The position numbers and the translations under genes are program-made. The notes below the pieces were generated by a model. It was not told the origin of the DNA, ran no database searches, and saw only the letters and a program-made list of their open reading frames with translations. From Balneolaceae bacterium (lineage in GTDB: Bacteria > Bacteroidota > Rhodothermia > Balneolales > Balneolaceae): a DNA stretch of 7,710 bases. The stretch's first letter is position 1. Every line of letters starts with the position of its first letter. Of the stretch, positions 6,425 through 7,710 are shown piece after piece. The stretch is taken from assembly GCA_007126675.1 (NCBI GenBank), contig SLAU01000104.1:1-7710 (forward strand). Direction: 5' to 3'.

Positions 6425-7379
6425 CTTTTCCGGTATTTTGCACCTGCACTTTAAAATACTTCAAAGTTTCTCTTAAGCCGTCATCCAGCTTCACTTTTGG
6501 TTCCCATCCAAGTTCTGCCTTCGCTTTTGATATATCAGGCTGCCGAATCTTCGGATCATCTTCCGGTAAAGGTTTGTATACAATTTCACTTTTACTGCCT
6601 GTGATTTCAATTATTTTCCTGGCAAAATCAATAATCGAAACTTCTTCGGGATTACCAATATTTACAGGATCGGAAATATCACTTTGTGAGAGCCTGAAAA
6701 TTCCTTCAATAAGATCATCTACATAAGTAAAAGAACGTGATTGTGAACCATCTCCAAAAACCGTTAAGGGATTTCCGCGAAGTGCCTGACGCATAAAAGT
6801 CGGCAGGGCGCGCCCATCTTTTAACCGCATTCGTGAACCATAGGTATTAAAAATGCGGGCTATACGGGTTTCTATTCCATGATATCTATGATATGCCATA
6901 GTCATAGCTTCTGCAAACCGTTTAGCTTCATCATATACTCCGCGCAGACCTATGGGATTTACATTTCCCCAATAGTTTTCTTTTTGCGGATGAACTTCCG
7001 GATCACCGTAAACTTCACTTGTTGAAGCGAGTAAAAATCGCGCATTTTTCTCTTTTGCCAGGCCCAGAACTTTATGTGTACCAAGAGAACCAACCTTTAA
7101 CGTTTGAATCGGCATTTCCAGATAGTCTATCGGGGATGCAGGAGATGCAAAATGAAGTATTAAATCGAGGCTGCCTTTTACATACACGTAGTTGGTCACA
7201 TCATGCTTTATAAATTCAAAGTTAGAGTTACCAAACAGATGTTCAATATTACGTTCGGATCCGGTAAGCAGGTTGTCCATGCAAATTACATGATAACCTT
7301 CTGACAGATAACGGTCGCATAAATGAGAGCCCAGAAACCCTGCGCCTCCTGTAATTAATGCTCGTTTCTGACTCTGCAT
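6408..7379 (-). CDS. uxs: UDP-glucuronate decarboxylase (UDP-xylose synthase)
   Basis: A soluble extended short-chain dehydrogenase/reductase of 323 residues that converts UDP-glucuronate to UDP-xylose and CO2 with bound NAD. Numbering from ATG 7379, the Rossmann motif GGAGFLG is at 11-17. The UXS-specific stretch HFASPASPIDYLEMPIQTLK runs over about 76-95, STSEVYGDP holds the catalytic Thr/Ser-Glu region (119-127), and Y149-x3-K153 (YDEAK) is the catalytic pair. SRSFTYVDDL (about 214-223) is a further family motif. Family members usually read NTYGPRM after the YxxxK helix; here it is NTYGSRM, with Ser182 replacing the common Pro. The frame can open at TTG 7391, but ATG 7379 starts the conserved fold in the usual place and is preferred. 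The substrate would come from ugd, whose stop lies 31 nt upstream, so the two enzymes make a two-step route from UDP-glucose to UDP-xylose. Confidence 0.94.
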   Translation of the reverse strand: MQSQKRALITGGAGFLGSHLCDRYLSEGYHVICMDNLLTGSERNIEHLFGNSNFEFIKHDVTNYVYVKGSLDLILHFASPASPIDYLEMPIQTLKVGSLGTHKVLGLAKEKNARFLLASTSEVYGDPEVHPQKENYWGNVNPIGLRGVYDEAKRFAEAMTMAYHRYHGIETRIARIFNTYGSRMRLKDGRALPTFMRQALRGNPLTVFGDGSQSRSFTYVDDLIEGIFRLSQSDISDPVNIGNPEEVSIIDFARKIIEITGSKSEIVYKPLPEDDPKIRQPDISKAKAELGWEPKVKLDDGLRETLKYFKVQVQNTGKDEKTD

Positions 7380-7410
7380 GGCGTTTTTCAATTAATATTT
7401 AGTACGGCAG

Positions 7411-7710
7411 TTACCGGCCATTTACATTTGGCCTGCCCACACTGTAATAAACAAGTCCGGCTTCTTCCGCACGCTTAAGGTCATATAAGTTACGCCCATC
7501 AAATACTACCGGAGATTTCATCGATTTTTTGAAATTATCCAGATGAGGCCTGCGGAATTCGTTCCATTCAGTGCAAATTACAAGGGCATCAATATCATTC
7601 AGTACGCTGTCTCTGTCGCTCATAAACTCGGTGCTTTCAAGCGTTTCGTCACTGGCTGCTACTTTAAAAGTCTCCATTGCTTCCGGGTCGTATGCTTTCA
7701 TTTTTGCACC
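7411..7710 (-). CDS. ugd: UDP-glucose 6-dehydrogenase (C-terminal part, runs off right edge)
   Basis: The last 99 codons of an NAD-dependent enzyme oxidising UDP-glucose to UDP-glucuronate in the cytoplasm. The frame is open to the right edge. Only the C-terminal UDP-binding domain is visible, with AYDPEA near the start, ALVICTEWNEFR, VVFDGRNLYD and YYSVGRP near the end. These TEW-x-EF and DGRN motifs are hallmarks of the UDP-glucose/GDP-mannose dehydrogenase C-terminal domain. TEW-x-EFR favours UDP-glucose dehydrogenase over UDP-ManNAc or GDP-mannose enzymes. The NAD-binding domain and catalytic cysteine lie outside the window. The stop codon is TAA. It precedes uxs by 31 nt on the same strand, which fits a shared transcript and pathway. 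Confidence 0.93.
   Translation of the reverse strand, partial: GAKMKAYDPEAMETFKVAASDETLESTEFMSDRDSVLNDIDALVICTEWNEFRRPHLDNFKKSMKSPVVFDGRNLYDLKRAEEAGLVYYSVGRPNVNGR

Overview
The window looks like a chromosomal segment from a Bacteroidota/Rhodothermota-type bacterium, possibly the Balneolia. The support is moderate AT-richness, protein style (an SH3/caspase-like lipoprotein and an Omp85-type barrel with a signal sequence ending ADA|Q), and translation starts without clear Shine-Dalgarno sequences. This is inferred from recalled sequence style, not from a search. Everything convincing is on the minus strand, so the genes read from right to left.

In transcription order, a compact cluster runs from the right edge to about position 1154: the 3' end of ugd (UDP-glucose 6-dehydrogenase), uxs (UDP-glucuronate decarboxylase), a Nudix hydrolase, an Omp85-like outer-membrane barrel protein, a lipoprotein with an SH3b domain and a catalytically dead caspase-like domain, an EamA/DMT-type membrane transporter, and a stand-alone short-form phosphate acetyltransferase (pta). 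Junctions are 31 nt, a 17-nt overlap, a 91-nt overlap, 12 nt, a 1-nt overlap (TAATG) and a 4-nt overlap (ATGA), so one polycistronic transcript with translational coupling is likely.

The first two genes form a pathway from UDP-glucose through UDP-glucuronate to UDP-xylose, used in envelope glycans. The middle genes encode envelope proteins of unknown role. The last two are a small-molecule transporter and the acetyl-CoA/acetyl-phosphate enzyme, with no ackA in the window.

A 479-nt non-coding gap (675-1153) separates pta from the next minus-strand gene, sufB (Fe-S cluster assembly), which runs off the left edge. The gap contains a compact GC-rich compound palindrome (about 1037-1095) that looks like a dispersed intergenic repeat, and two tandem 7-bp repeats.

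The most unusual item is the 582-residue lipoprotein. It has the layout of a bacterial caspase-like (C14) protein, but Phe sits where the catalytic His is expected and Glu where the catalytic Cys is expected. It is encoded just downstream of the outer-membrane barrel. No tRNA, rRNA, CRISPR array or insertion sequence was seen.
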